This document shows, piece by piece, positions 45,335 through 57,539 of a stretch of DNA of 64,000 nucleotides (positions are counted from its first letter, which is position 1; each line of letters opens with the position of its first letter). Both the position numbers and the translations under genes were made by a program. This DNA is from Benincasa hispida (Eukaryota > Streptophyta > Magnoliopsida > Cucurbitales > Cucurbitaceae). The stretch spans positions 8,982,584 through 9,046,583 of the forward strand of contig NC_052359.1 of assembly GCF_009727055.1 (NCBI RefSeq), written 5' to 3'. The notes below the pieces were generated by a model. The model saw only the letters and a list, made by a program, of their open reading frames with translations. It was not told where the DNA came from and ran no database searches.

Positions 45335-47553
45335 AGGGAATCGGAAACGATGATTTCCATGAGCAGCGGAAGCAAGACTATTCCAAATTACAATAATGAA
45401 TCAACAAATCATTTACAGTCGACTTCAATACAAGTGGTTATACAATTTACAGAGAAATTACAGCATGAAACAACAAATATACAGAGGGAAAAACTGTACT
45501 AACAATGGCAGAAGCGTCTCCACGCTCCGATGTGCACTCTGAGCAAACAAAGCAATCACGAGCACTCGATCTACACGACCGCAACACCACACGAACACTT
45601 CCCGCTCTCCTCAACGATCTCCTCTGTCACGAACTCCTCTACAACAGCGAACAGCCTCCACAACACCATAAACGACCTTCGGTAAACCTCGACGGTGTCG
45701 AGTTGAGTCTGACACCACCAACAAAGTGACCTTGGTATTCTTGGTCTGAGAATCTAGAGGGTGGGCTCTGTTCGGACTTAGTGTGAGGCAGACGAACGGA
45801 GGAAACAACGATCGCTACACGACTGGGCAAGTGGAGAAGTCAAAGACCTATCGTATAGGTTGATGCCTAATCGTTTAAATAAAGCTATGCGATCGTCTAG
45901 CAAAAGCTATGCGATCGTTTAGCTCTGTCGTTTAGCTCGGTCGATTCTATACGATCGTTTACCTTGGGCTAGTGATCGTCTACCAAAGCTATGCGATCGT
46001 GTAATAAACACTACACGATCGTTTAGCTAGCACCTGCACGATCATTTAGCTCGTCCAACCATCATTTAGTTAATCTGTATTTACTTGAAGACTTTCGTGA
46101 GTTTCTTTTTGCCGGAGAGAAAACTCAAAATCTTTTCAAACTTTTGTGAAAACCTTCTTTTTTTTTTTTAAATAGGAAACCGATTTCCTTTTAAACTCAC
46201 TATTACCATGATCCAATAACCACCCACTACTTTGGTTATTTTAAAAGAAAAAGTCTTAATTATCTAATAATTAATATTATTATAAACATAAATTTGATAA
46301 CTAACTTATCATACTATATTTATAACCTATAGTTTTAATATTTCATCTCATGAAACATATAAACCATAGTTCTTTTTCTATTCCATGGTACTTTATGTAA
46401 ATCTCATTTACATCAATCCTCCATTAGATGTATCTTATACATCATACCAATTATATCACATATAATCAAAATATCTCTTGTCAATTTGAACATTTCAAAT
46501 CAACACCAAGAACTTGATCCTTCAACAAGAATCCAAGCTACCAAGGGGACCTCATGGACCTGTAGATCTGAAGCTCCAACAGTACGTGAATAACTGACTA
46601 AACTCTTTAGTCATGGGATCCACCATCCATTAACTACTAGGCACTCCACTAAAGACCAACAGCTAAACTCTCCTCACTACAGATATATTATGTGTCCATC
46701 TTAATCAATGAGCAGTGCGACAACCCTTCACAGATCGCTCGTAAGTATAGCTAGGCCAATAACCGTTATGCCCCTATAGTTACATCTGTCTCCTTAAGTA
46801 CCACTGATCCCTCTAATGAACATAAGTCATAGTCCTACTATGACTGAGTCTTCTCTTCCAAAGAGAAACTGTGGCTACTATGTTCAAGCCCTGGAATCAG
46901 CCCTTAAGGGAACAATCTCTCTACTTATCCCTGCTTCGGGAAAAGAGTTAATTCCATATTATGGATTTAGTTTCCAGCTCCAAGGTCAGACAAGTCCCCA
47001 AAAAGGTAGGCATGTTGAGTTGGCAATCTGGCCACTCTCACCCATACTAATCAAAGGAACACCCTCAAAGGCAGGAGTTCACAAAACACTGAGGATTGAG
47101 GTCGTGTCACCTATGGTCGTTTAGGTGAGATGCAAGTCTCTAGTATCAACGACGTTATATATAAAGTCTAGTCATCTCGTGGTTCAGGTCTTATACAAAC
47201 TCTTTGTATCGGACATCCCCACTCCATGTCTCCACTTGAATGGTCAGGATCTACCATTTGTAGTAGTTTATAACACTTGCAAACCTCTACAAAGCGGGCC
47301 CTATTCGTAGTGTCACGAGGATCAGGTATCCCACCTTAATCCTTATACTACAGACCGATTTAGGCTATCACTTAAGGCATGATTCACTTGTATATCACAT
47401 ATACATGCTTAAGTTCAAATAAGATAACCAAGGAGCTTTGTTTATTGAATATAAGTAAATGTCATAATTAAATAACACTTATTTTATTCATTAACAATGT
47501 GTATCTTTACAAAACAACGAGACTCCGGGAGAATTAGGACACCAATCCCAACA
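45335..47553 (-). repeat. LTR of the minus-strand Copia element
   Basis: On the minus strand it starts TGTTGGGATTGG at 47553. It contains the usual family blocks in order, including a 'cctagaccatag..gaccttaat' middle and an array of gcgatcgtttag motifs (45840-46080), and runs to an end near 45335 that I cannot fix. No good iMet primer site follows the end. The small open frames inside (for example 45505-45729) show no protein similarity. Confidence 0.65.
45840..46080. repeat. Array of gcgatcgtttag motifs
   Basis: About ten copies of (g/a)cgatcgt(t/c)ta(g/c) at irregular spacing of roughly 15-35 bp. The core cgatcg is palindromic. The same motif fills 47560-47760 and 48540-48830. Confidence 0.85.
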
Positions 47554-48053
47554 GAAGCCTGATCGTCTAGGTGACCTCTTAATGCACGAAGAGGTAAACA
47601 ATTTACCATGCGTTACTCTATGATCGTTTAGGTACTAAGTGATGAAGCTTGCTGAGCTAAATGATCGTCTAGTGCGCGCGCGCGTTAAACGATACCCGAG
47701 CATCCGATACTCAGCGATCGCTTACCCTATCGTCTATACGAGCCGATCAACTCTTGATCGTCTTCTTCCTCGAAGAGCAGCAACCCTTGCTCCGAACTTC
47801 TTCACGAACGACTCGAGACTCAAACTAACTTTGAGTTACAGACTCGATAACAATTAATTATGCCCAAAAAACGTAGGGGCCTTTACAATTAACCGAAAAT
47901 GCAAAAGAATTAATCAAACCGAGGTTTCATTCTAGAAAACTCCATTAATCCGCACATCCATAAATAATTTAACAATTAAACAAAGAGTAGATATGTTGCA
48001 CCCACCGCGAATGCATATGCAATTCTTTGCATCAATGGAATTGGAATATCAAC
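47554..48053 (-). other. Leader fragment of a second minus-strand Copia element
   Basis: Lies between the LTR at 45335-47553 and the primer site at 48054. It is rich in cgatcg(t/c)ta motifs and has a (cg)-rich gtgcgcgcgcgcg run near 47677. No coding frame supported. The first element seems to have inserted here. Confidence 0.55.
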
Positions 48054-48071
48054 AACCTAGCTCTGATAGCA
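48054..48071 (-). other. Primer binding site (initiator Met tRNA), minus strand
   Basis: The minus strand reads tgctatcagagctaggtt, matching 16 of 18 bases of the complement of plant initiator tRNA-Met (one mismatch within the first three bases). It sits two bases from the LTR end at 48074. Confidence 0.8.
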
Positions 48072-48073
48072 AT

Positions 48074-49690
48074 TGAAGGAACTCTTAAACAAGAGAATCC
48101 ATGAGCGGAAGAGAATATTCTGATTTCATTGTAACAGAATTACCAAATATACATTCTAACAAATAGATATGCATTGTAACACTAATTACAGGCATTCTTT
48201 AACAAATAAAATACAAAAGACCGAGTAAACATACCAATTGAAGACTTTCTTTAATCGAACTCAGTCCAGCAGAAGTGAACTTCTCTATGCTCTTTATCGC
48301 CAGCAAACATTCGCCTAATAGCACCATGATCGTCTACGTGATTGGTAGCGCACAAACCAACAGCAATTGGGGACGACACCACCATTCGAAGCCCTCGTAT
48401 TCTCGGGGTGAAAATCCAAAGGGTGGACTTTGATGGAATTGGTAGAGGGAAGAGGAAAAGACGATCATGTAGTACGAACAAGCAAGTGGGAGATAGTAGA
48501 AGACTTATCATATAATCGGGCGCTTTTCATTTAGAAAAAGGTACACGATCATGTAGGTTTAGCTAGGCGATCGTATAGCAAATGGTAAGCAATTGTTTAG
48601 GTCCGCTCGATGCGCTAAGCGATCGTTTAGATATCGCGAGCAATCATTTAGTGCGCAAGTGTGTGATCGTTTAGGACGATGGGCGCTATCGTATAGGCTG
48701 TCAACGCTAAGCAATCGTTTAAATATCGTGAGCAATCATTTAGTGCGCGGGTGTGCGATCATTTAGGACGATGGGCGCTATCGTATAGGCTGTCAATGCT
48801 AAGCGATCGTATACATTCACACTGTAAGCGATTTTTCAGACCTCTTTCTCGCGTCTTGCAAAATGAAAACAATTTTCATTTTATTCTTCAGTTACAAGAA
48901 CTGAATTCGAACTTCCCACTTTCGCACGATTCCAGAGAATTACTCGACCAATTATCTCATAACCGCCTAATTAATTAAATAATAAATATAATCATATCAT
49001 ATTCTTAACCTATAGTTTGATATAATATATCTACTATAGTATTTTCTCCTCTACTTGATATAAATCATATTTATATCAAATTTCCTCCAAAATAATGTTT
49101 CTCATACATTTAGTCAATCATATCATATATAATTAACCAATTCAATTATATCATATATAATCGAACTCCCTCTTGTCAATTTGAACATTTCAAACTGACC
49201 CAAAAACTGATTCTCAACTTTATCCAAGCTACCAAGGGGACCTTATGAACCTATGGCTCAAAGCTCCAACGGTACGTGAATAGCTGACTAAATTCTTTAG
49301 TCACAGGATCCACCATCCTTTAACTGCCAGGCATTCCACTAAAGACCAACAACTGAACTCTTCTTACCACAGATATATTTTTGTGTCCATCGGATATAAC
49401 CAATCATGAGTACAATAACCCTTCACAAATGCTCGTAAGTACAGTTGGGCCAATTTACCGTTTTGCCTCTGTAATTACATCTCACTCCTTAAGTACCACT
49501 GATCCCTCTAATGAACAATACAATATAGTCCAACTATGTGTGAACACCTCTCGGGCCAAGAGAAGGTGTGTAACGCCACATCGTTCAAGCCCTGGAATCA
49601 GCTCTTAAGGGAGCTATCTATCTACTTACCCCTACATTGGGGAAGAAGTGAGTTCTATCTTGTGTAGCTGAGTTCCCAACTTCCAAATCA
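48074..49690 (-). repeat. Truncated 5' LTR of the second minus-strand Copia element
   Basis: On the minus strand it ends GAGTTCCTTCA at 48074 and contains the same blocks as 45335-47553. Its 5' part is missing: at 49690 the sequence passes directly into the envelope-like region of element C. Holds a gcgatcgtttag array (48540-48830), including a near-exact local duplication (aaatatcgtgagcaatcatt at 48720 against 48650). Confidence 0.7.
48540..48830. repeat. Second array of gcgatcgtttag motifs
   Basis: Roughly ten motif copies; an ~80-bp block (gcaatcatttagtgcgc ... cgctatcgtataggctgtca) occurs twice, at about 48648 and 48728. Confidence 0.8.
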
Positions 49691-49739
49691 GACGATGATG
49701 TTCAAGAAAATTTGTTTGTCTGATGAAAAAGGTGCAGAT

Positions 49740-51210
49740 GATGTTTAAGATGCCACTGACATATTACTTAACCTGGGGGAATCTGTTGATGTTCCTCCTA
49801 CAAATGTTTCTTCGAAGCCTCGTGTCTCAAGGCCTCTATCTCGGGAGATAATCAGGGTGTGGTTTCATAATCTTTTGTGGAGTCTAATATGGGTAGCTCT
49901 GAATATGGTTCTAATTCCTCTGGTAAGACTGTCTTTGGTTCTTCTAATGACAACATTCCCCTTGCTCAATTGGGGAAGAAGAAAAATGGGACTTCTACAT
50001 CAACTTTTGCTGAGTGTGGCCCATCTACTCAAACTCGATCTAAAGGATCTTCTCCTATGCATCCAAAGGGTGGTAATGTTTCTGATTCTTTTGTTGAACT
50101 TTCCAAATCAAGTAGTGGAGATGAGATGACTGTTGTCTGAAACAAGCTTTGAATCAGAATTGGTCGGAGAAAGATTCCTCCAAACGTTCTTGCTTTTTCA
50201 ATCGATGGCATAACTTTTCACATTGAGGATGACGTTCAGCATTGGAAGTATGTGGTGTAACGTCGTATTACTGATGAGAAAACTCTTTATGATCATACCA
50301 AATCTTGTTTGGAAATTAGGCATCTTCTTCAACATGTTGGTCTTCTTAAGACTGTTTTGGATCCTGGTCCTTTTTATCCTCAATTATTGAGAGAGTTTAT
50401 TGTGAATTTGCCCTCCAAGTTTGGTGACCCTAGCAGTCCTGATTATCAGAAGGTCCACATTCGTGGTCATTGCTTCTTTATTTCTCCTGCTTCTATTAAT
50501 GCATATCTTGAGCATGAAGAGTCTCCGACTTTAGGTGTTACTCATCTTTCCACTGAGGAGCTTGTTATAGAATTAACTGGAGGCACTCATTCTCAGTGGC
50601 CTGAGTCAGGTCAGTTATCTGCGTCTACGCTCAATGTCAAATATGCTATTTTGTTTTGCATTAGCATTGAAAAATAGCGTGCTTCTACACACGACTCTAG
50701 TCTCTCTCCTTCTCTGGCCAGTCTTTTACATCAAATTGATACTAGTTTATTTTTAACTTTGGATTTTTTGTGTATAATCATCTTTTAAGGCATGTTGATT
50801 CGTACACCATCAAGTTTTCGACTAGTCTTCTGAGGCTTCTCTCAGGTATTCTTTTGTCTTACTGGCCAACAATTCTTGACCCCAATGATGCACCTAGATG
50901 GATGCCTAAGCTCCTAAATCTCAGCTATACAATTTTTCAAGACACTCATGTTCCTGCCATTGTGCACAACATTCGGCCTCTCAAGGCCTATGATATTTCT
51001 CTCCTGAAGGATCTTCAGGTATATGAAGGTGGTATGCTGCTTCCTACTGAGCTGGGTACTCGTATTTTATGGATTTTATCTATCGAGTCTCATTTTCTGA
51101 CTACATTTGTTCGTGATTTGACTGATCGTCATGCTGAAATTGATGCCTTGATTCATCTTCTCATTTTGTCGCTTCCTCGTCATAGTGTAGATCCTCCTTC
51201 GGCTGATTGA
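49740..51210 (+). pseudogene. Envelope-like ORF of element C (putative plant transposon protein domain)
   Basis: The Ser-rich N-terminal part (49877-50140) includes NIPLAQLGKKKNGTSTSTF and ends at a stop. The conserved core begins near 50195 (IDGITFHIEDDVQHWKYVV), runs through LLKTVLDPGPFYPQLLREFI and DPSSPDYQKVHIRGHCFFIS (to 50677), stops, and resumes at 50770 with YNHLLRHVDSYTIKF to a final stop at 51210. This is the envelope-like / 'putative plant transposon protein' family carried between pol and the 3' LTR in Sirevirus-type Copia elements. Its role is unknown and it is not a proven envelope. At least four in-frame stops or shifts. Confidence 0.8.
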
Positions 51211-51223
51211 TTTTCTTCTTGGC

Positions 51224-51239
51224 AAAAGGGGGAGATACT
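51224..51239 (+). other. Polypurine tract of element C
   Basis: aaaagggggagatact, two bases before the TGTGG start of the 3' LTR. Confidence 0.85.
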
Positions 51240-51241
51240 TA

Positions 51242-52199
51242 TGTGGTTTTGTGCTTGGTTTGTTGGTGTTGGTTTGTTTTGATGTTTTGAGATGGTTTTG
51301 TGATTGTGGTTGTGGATTTGTTGATGTTATTTTTTTTCTTTGCCTTGGTTGGACTGTGTTGTTTCTTTATTGCCTGGACTGTATTAATGAAATGTTTGGT
51401 TTCTTATCATTTCTACTCAGTTTGTTGGTTGTTTGCCATAAAAGAAAATCTTATGCCGAAGGGAAAGTTTGTTATGGCTATGGTTGACAGATAATATTTT
51501 CTTTTATGTTGGATTCTTTGTCTCTATCTTCAATAAGATCTTTTCCTCATTGGTGGTGATCTGTTGGAAGAATTTTTTCCTTCTTTGTTGCAGCTGGTTA
51601 TGGTTTTTGTCTGCCTTTCAAATGGGTGATATTTATTTAGCTTTTTGGGGTTTTTAGATCAACCGTCTAATCCTCTTAATTGAGAGCATTCTTGTTCAAA
51701 AAGTTTGGTGAAGAAACTGTAGGGTTGTATGTGAATTATCTTCGTGAAATTAATCAGACGATCTCAAAAGTAGGTTCTGAAAAAGCAGACGTTGGTAGAG
51801 TTGTTAAAGATATCAAATGAGTGGTTATTCATCCGAATGTAAAGAGAAGGTGAGATCATTGTTGTGGCAATAGTTTTAGGGGGAGCCTAATACTGCAGAC
51901 TCATCAAACAACGTATTGACGTTAGGGGGAGCCTAACTAGCTCACTAGTAATTCAGTTAAGAGTAAGCTAACTTTATATAATTTTAGTTGAGGTGCATGC
52001 TATAAAACTAAATTACATACTAGTGAATTTCTTTTCACTTAGGCACAGAGCCTTCCAGATGTAGGTGTGATTGCATCGAACTGGGTTAACAAATTTTGTA
52101 TTTTCTATCTTTCTCTTATCTCTCCCAGGTGTTGTTATTTCTGTTTGTGACATATTTTCTAACTTACGACATCGTTGTGATTCATCATTCTTTATTCCA
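51242..52199 (+). repeat. 3' LTR of element C
   Basis: Starts TGTGGTTTTGTG and ends TTTATTCCA. Its last ~730 bp match 39950-40676. It contains two ttagggggagcct words (51876, 51922) at the same 46-bp spacing as in the 5' LTR. Confidence 0.8.
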
Positions 52200-52949
52200 C
52201 TTTCTATTTTATTATTTGTTCACAATGCGTGTTTACACTTGACCTTATCTTTCCTAGCAAGTTACAAAATCAAACTAACATGTACACAATTAGTCATCAT
52301 TTACTTTAGGGCCGCTTAAAAAATCCCATCTTTGAAATATCTACCATTGAGAGCTCTGGCAAGAAAGTTGTTTATTCCTAACACTCCTCCAACTTAACTT
52401 TGGCTAACATCACTTAATTGAACGACATGAACTCCCTAAATCCTATTACCTCTTCCTCTTTGGGAACATACATTTTTCCATCCAATCTAATACTTTTTTT
52501 TCTCTGATGAACCCTCGCTAAAATCTAGCGCACATCTTAATAATCTCCTTGAAAATCTTATTTGGAAGCCTAAAGCAACTCATGACTGCTCACTTTTTGT
52601 CTCGATAACGTTCTTACTTGTCAGATAGAGAACTTGTCATAACAGGACGTTGTCCAAAGGCTATCTCGCATGATATGAGCACCCCTTGATCACCTCGTAA
52701 TTCTCTTCGAGCTACCCTAAACAAAATCAAGCTATCATCGACCAAGAAGAAATGATTAGTAAGGGACAATAATTATTAATAGGAAAACTTTTTTGAAACT
52801 TCCCTTTCAAAAACCACAAACATGTCAATTCTTCCCAAGGCATCACATTTTGATGACATTTGGGACATTACATCATGCATTTTGATGAATTTTGGGACAA
52901 TATGATCTTACTTACAATGAAGATACTTTATCACCGATAAACCGCAACA
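52200..52949. other. Spacer upstream of the DUF1308 gene
   Basis: No supported gene. Promoter and 5' UTR of the next gene must lie at its right end. A short repeat (cattttgatgacatttggga / cattttgatgaattttggga) occurs at 52847 and 52877. Confidence 0.5.
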
Positions 52950-55900
52950 ATGGCAGAACCAGAAACGCTAGAATTAGCCAAGCAAAGATGCAGAGCGGTT
53001 ATCGACATTATCGAAACCCTACCTTCTTCCACCAACATCACTGTTTCAAGTAGCAGAACTCTTCACAAATTGGCTCTTCGCGAGCTCAATTTCCTCTCTC
53101 GCTGCTCCTCTTCGTCTTCCACCCCTCTCAGGTTCCGCTATTTTCTCAAATCAAAGCATTTACAGTTTCCAATCTTCTGTGTCGTTCCTGATATTCATCA
53201 ATGATTTCCATGCAGCTTGAATATTGGGCATCTCGAGGCCATTGTTCACATTCTTCAACACCCTTCCGTCACTGGAATTTCACGTGTCTGTAAGCCGATT
53301 CCATCTTCCTGTTCGAAACCTGTTTATGTTGATATAATCTGTACTTTGGATAAGAATCCTGTGTGGGTTATTGTATCAGATAGAAAACCTAGGTATATTT
53401 CTTGGTACAAGGGGCATAGAAGTAAGGGCTTGAAATCTCGACTTGAGGAAGTGATCGATGCGGCTCGCTCTTTGCAGGCCTTAGAACCTTGCTCGATCAT
53501 CTTGTTTTTTTCGCATGGACTTGATCAGTTTATTCTGGAAAAACTCCGAGATGAATTTAAGGCCAATGAGTTTAATTTCAATTTCTCGGACTTCGATTTT
53601 GGTTTCTCTGAGATTGATGGTGATTGGGTTAATGTGCTTCCGAGAAGCTATGAAGAAGCACTTGTTCTTGAAATAAAAGTTAATGATAGGAAGTGTGGGG
53701 TTACGAGTTTGAATTACAACAGTACAGCATGTTCTACTGGTGTGGATGATCCAGAAATTTTGGACAACTATGTCGAGAGAGATATTTGGGATCCTTTTTG
53801 CTCTGTTGTTATGGCGATGAAACCTAATCCTATGATTGGTATCGAAGATATGGAATCCGCGAGTTTGGAACATTTTTTGGGTGGTGATAATGATCTAATA
53901 AATTTTGATACCACAGCGTTGATTGCCTTAGTATCCGGCATTAGTAATGGTTGTGTTGCTAAATTATTGGCTACCCCAGAGAGTGAATTGAGACAGAAGT
54001 ACAAGAGTAACTATGATTTTGTTATTGGTCAGGTGAGATTTGTTTCCAGATGAGCATTACCCTCTACTATCTTATTACTTTACTTATTAGCCACTATTTT
54101 GCTCACAAGTTAGGTTGGCTTAAATTTATAACCACCGATTGTTAATTTAAATCAGGAGATTATACAGAATATATAAAATCCCACTTGAATGAAAAAGATT
54201 GTATTGAAATAAGATCTTATTTTCAGTATAAATTTTCCCGTGCTTTTGCATTTTAGTCATTACTAGTTAAACTGTTATCTTGAACTTGCATGTAGACTGC
54301 ATTTTGTTCGAGTTGAAGATGTTCCTTGTTATCTTGCCTTGCCAGGATTGTTGCTCCGCTGAACTTATGTTGCTTAATTGCATTACTGGATTATATACGA
54401 AAATAATCCTTCATGGAGATACTCAAACATTTGTTTACTAGTTACCCCTTCTATTCATCATTGGTCTTTTTGTTATATGGTGTTTTCATCTACTGTCAAG
54501 TCATCTTCTAAAATAAGAAAGCACAAAATTTTCTTCCTATCAGAATTTAGGCAATGTAATCAATACCTCTCGTCTTGTCCAGCCAGATAAGATTGGGATA
54601 CAGTAAGCCTTGGTGGAAGCTTTTGTTTGAATTACACTCGGAAAATTTTCAAGGTCTCAGAGACTTCTATTGACTTATTCTTTTAATTTACCATTACTTT
54701 CTTTTCTTTTCATAGCATATCATAACAAATGCTATTGTTTACTTTTTAGAGTTGAAAATTATGGTTGATTTCTTTGCTAGCGTTAAATGATCCGAACTTG
54801 CATTTCCTAGTATTATTATTACCTTTGGTGGTAGAAAATGTGATTCTTTCTCTCAATCTTCTGCTAGGCAATGTCAGAAATTGAGAAGCCTATTCTTGTG
54901 GAGCTGAGTTCTCTTTTGACTGGAAAAAGAGGTATAATATGCCAGAGTGTTCACTCTGAGTTCAAGGAACTAGTAACAATGTGTGGAGGGCCAAATGAGA
55001 AGTCCAGAGCAAACCACTTGCTAAAGCACATTTTGTGAGTCCGATAGAACAAGCTTTTGTTGTTCTTTAATCTTCTTAGTATGATCCTTGATCCACATTC
55101 ATTTGAAACACGTGCATAATTTGGATTCATCACTTTTAGTTTCATAAATCTAAAAATTGTAACAATATTTTGGGTCCAGGATTAAGTGTCGGAGTTATTT
55201 GGAAATCTCCAAATATTTGCAAACAAGAGAATTATTTCTCCTTTGGGTACTCTAGATGCCAAGTGCCCGCACCTAGCATGTCACCATGTTTCTGGATGGA
55301 GATCCTTCAGGCTTTCCTCCATGATCTCATCCCACCAAAGTGACTGCCACCTTAATACCTTCAACACCCAATGGAAGTTTTGCATTTCTTTCTCTGAAAT
55401 CTAGGCCATTTTGGTATGTATTTGAAAGCAAAACATAAGTAGATAGAAATGCCTTGGTTTCCACCTTCCATATCAATAAAGGCCATGATGGAGTGAAAAT
55501 GAGTTCAAGCTATGGTACAACCAACCTAAGATTTTAATATCTTATGATTTAACTTGACATTCATTGTCAAAATGTAGTGCGGTTGGGTGATCAGGGGCGG
55601 ATTCGAACCTCCCCTCAACTTTATGCTATATATATATATATATAAACTGGCATGGTATCAAAACTACTAGCTAGTCTAGTGGTAAACCTACCTTCTAGAC
55701 CCAGTTTAAGACCCACCCATTATGTTTATTTTTACTAAATTATATAAAACCCCCGTCAACAAAATTTATAGATCCGCCACTGCGGGTGATTGTCTCGTGA
55801 GAATAATCGAGGTGTGTGCAAAGTGAGCTTGGTTACTCATAGATATTAAAAAAAAAAAGTAGGTAGAAATGCTAGTTAGCATTATAGTAGATTGATTCTT

Positions 55901-56321
55901 CTCTCATTGGAGAAATTAGAGCCTTTCATTCCTCATATCGAGATTTCTTCAGCTTCATCGGAATCCCAATTTTCTCGAGTACATTTGTGACCTTGTGCTA
56001 TCAATACTTTCAGTTATTTTGTCCTTGCAACCATATGGACCATGTTTGGATACGTTTAATTCTAGATATATAGATTACACATTAGTGCACTAATTGATCT
56101 GGAAATGAGACAGGGTTGTCCCAGACATGGCATCGAAACGTATGACGTGTCTCCCGACCACGAGAAAGTTAGCTTTGAAGAACAAGGTTGTGTTTGGTAC
56201 TGGTGACTACTGGAATGCCCCGACCTTAACTGCTAACATGTCATTTGTTAGAGCAGTATCACAGACTGGGATGTCCCTTTTTACTTTTGAGCATAGGCCG
56301 CGAGCTTTAACTGGGGATTAG
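52950..56321 (+). CDS. DUF1308 / C7orf25-like protein, four exons
   Basis: Conserved eukaryotic protein of unknown function (UPF0415, DUF1308). Exons: 52950-53131, 53216-54032, 54868-55034, 56114-56321, all GT-AG with consistent phases, giving 457 aa; the human relative is near 420 aa. Start MAEPETLELAKQRCRAVIDI. Helical N-terminus (1-60), then NIGHLEAIVHILQHPSVTGI and VDIICTLDKNPVWVIVSDRK. A variable acidic middle follows (about residues 150-260), then NFDTTALIALVSGISNG. The DUF1308 C-terminal part has MASKRMTCLPTTRKLALKNK then VVFGTGDYWNAPTLTANMSF, RAVSQTGMSLFTFEHRPRAL. Family knowledge suggests similarity of this C-terminal part to PIN-like nucleases; not tested here. Intron 3 (1.1 kb) carries a hAT MITE. 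All blocks expected in the family are present and no frame breaks were seen. Confidence 0.92.
55592..55782. mobile_element. 191-bp hAT-type MITE in intron 3
   Basis: Terminal inverted repeats caggggcggatt / cagtggcggatc (one mismatch in the first eleven bases), with 8-bp flanks tgggtgat (55584-55591) and cgggtgat (55783-55790) differing at one base. The TIR and 8-bp duplication are typical of hAT. Contains a TA microsatellite and no ORF. Confidence 0.9.
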
Positions 56322-57539
56322 TTGTTTTGATGCACACTTTTGTTTAAGATGTGTTATCTTTATCTTGTTTAAGATTAGTAGTTGGTTTCAATGATACGTG
56401 TGAGATTTGAATTTCTAACTTTTTGGTCGAGAGTATATTGTCTTAATTGGCTATTTAGATGGACAATTTCTGACCTGATGTAAAATGTCAATTTATTGGC
56501 CATATTTTGGTAGGTATATAAAATAAATTTGCGCATTGCATGTAGGAAAAGGACAACTTTGGTACAAGTTTGAGATTGAAACAAGATAGTTACTAACTGC
56601 AAATTATATGCCATGTATGTTTATCTAAACCTATCTTATTAGATAAACATGTGGTTTCATCTAAAAATCAATTGATAATGAGATGGGTAACTTATATATC
56701 TTATTAAGATTGTGAGGTCTTTCATCTTTTCGACGTAGGACCTCAACATGTTCCGCAAGATGGTGCCTCTTTAGGTTCATCACTTTTAGATAATATATCA
56801 ATTTATAAAGAATAAATACTTGTTTGAGTTTTATGAAGTCTGATATCATATTAGATAAACATGAAATTTTATCTTAAAACTAATTGACAATGAGTTGAGT
56901 AAATGGATTTCTTAGGACCTTATTTGGTAGATAATTTGAAAAAAATGGATTCGACAAACACAAAGTTGTATTTTGTGTTTTTAGATATTTGTTTGGTAGC
57001 AGATTCAGAAATTGGATTCTAATTTAAACAATTGTTTAAACTATGCTTGTTATTATATATTTTTAAATCATAAAACTAGTTGTAATTATCCATTAATATT
57101 TAGTTGATAATAAATTATTATTAATTAATTTATGAATATGATTTATTTTAAAATTTTATATAATTATTATTTTGTAATATTATATAATTTATAAAACATT
57201 ACATAATATGTATTATATTTTTCTAAAAAAATATTTGAGTTTATAACATGATATACTGTATTTCTAATTGATTTTATCTTTATTTAATAAAATTCTACAT
57301 TTTAAAATTTGAAATTCAAAATCTGATTACAATGAAAACATAAAGATCGTTCTCAGAATTGCACTGTTTGGATCACAAAATTTGAAGATAGTTTTCAAAA
57401 ATAGATTTTGGGTGGCTTGCTAAACACATATTTGTTGAACTCAATGAATTTGAAAACATAAAATATAATTTGGATAATAGTTTATGTTTGAACTTGACGC
57501 ATTCTGTCTATGGATAGATTAAGTGCTATGTAATATCTT

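Larger units (their letters stand above)
39718..52199 (+). mobile_element. Sirevirus-like Copia element C with envelope-like ORF, interrupted
   Basis: The left part has an LTR (to 40676), an iMet primer site and a UBN2-type gag with zinc knuckle and protease start (40718-42890). The right part has an envelope-like ORF (49740-51210), a polypurine tract aaaagggggagatact and a 3' LTR (51242-52199). The stretch 42893-49690 is foreign: inverted pieces of other Copia elements. Integrase, reverse transcriptase and RNase H are missing, so a deletion accompanied the insertions. A Copia element with an extra ORF between pol and the 3' LTR is the Sirevirus layout. Confidence 0.75.

Noticed and set aside
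45505..45830. Several small open frames on both strands
   Set aside because: They lie inside an LTR, show no known protein features and arise because this stretch is less AT-rich.
46816..47124. 102-residue plus-strand frame
   Set aside because: It reads the minus-strand LTR backwards; the same LTR block elsewhere is interrupted by stops.
49740..51210. Integrated virus with an envelope gene
   Set aside because: The ORF belongs to a Copia retrotransposon family of plants; no virus-specific genes are near.
53481..53873. 130-residue open frame on the minus strand
   Set aside because: Antisense shadow of exon 2 of the DUF1308 gene; no similarity of its own.
56920..57480. A defined MITE
   Set aside because: The two ends look loosely inverted, but I could not fix matching termini or a target duplication, so it is only noted in the spacer.
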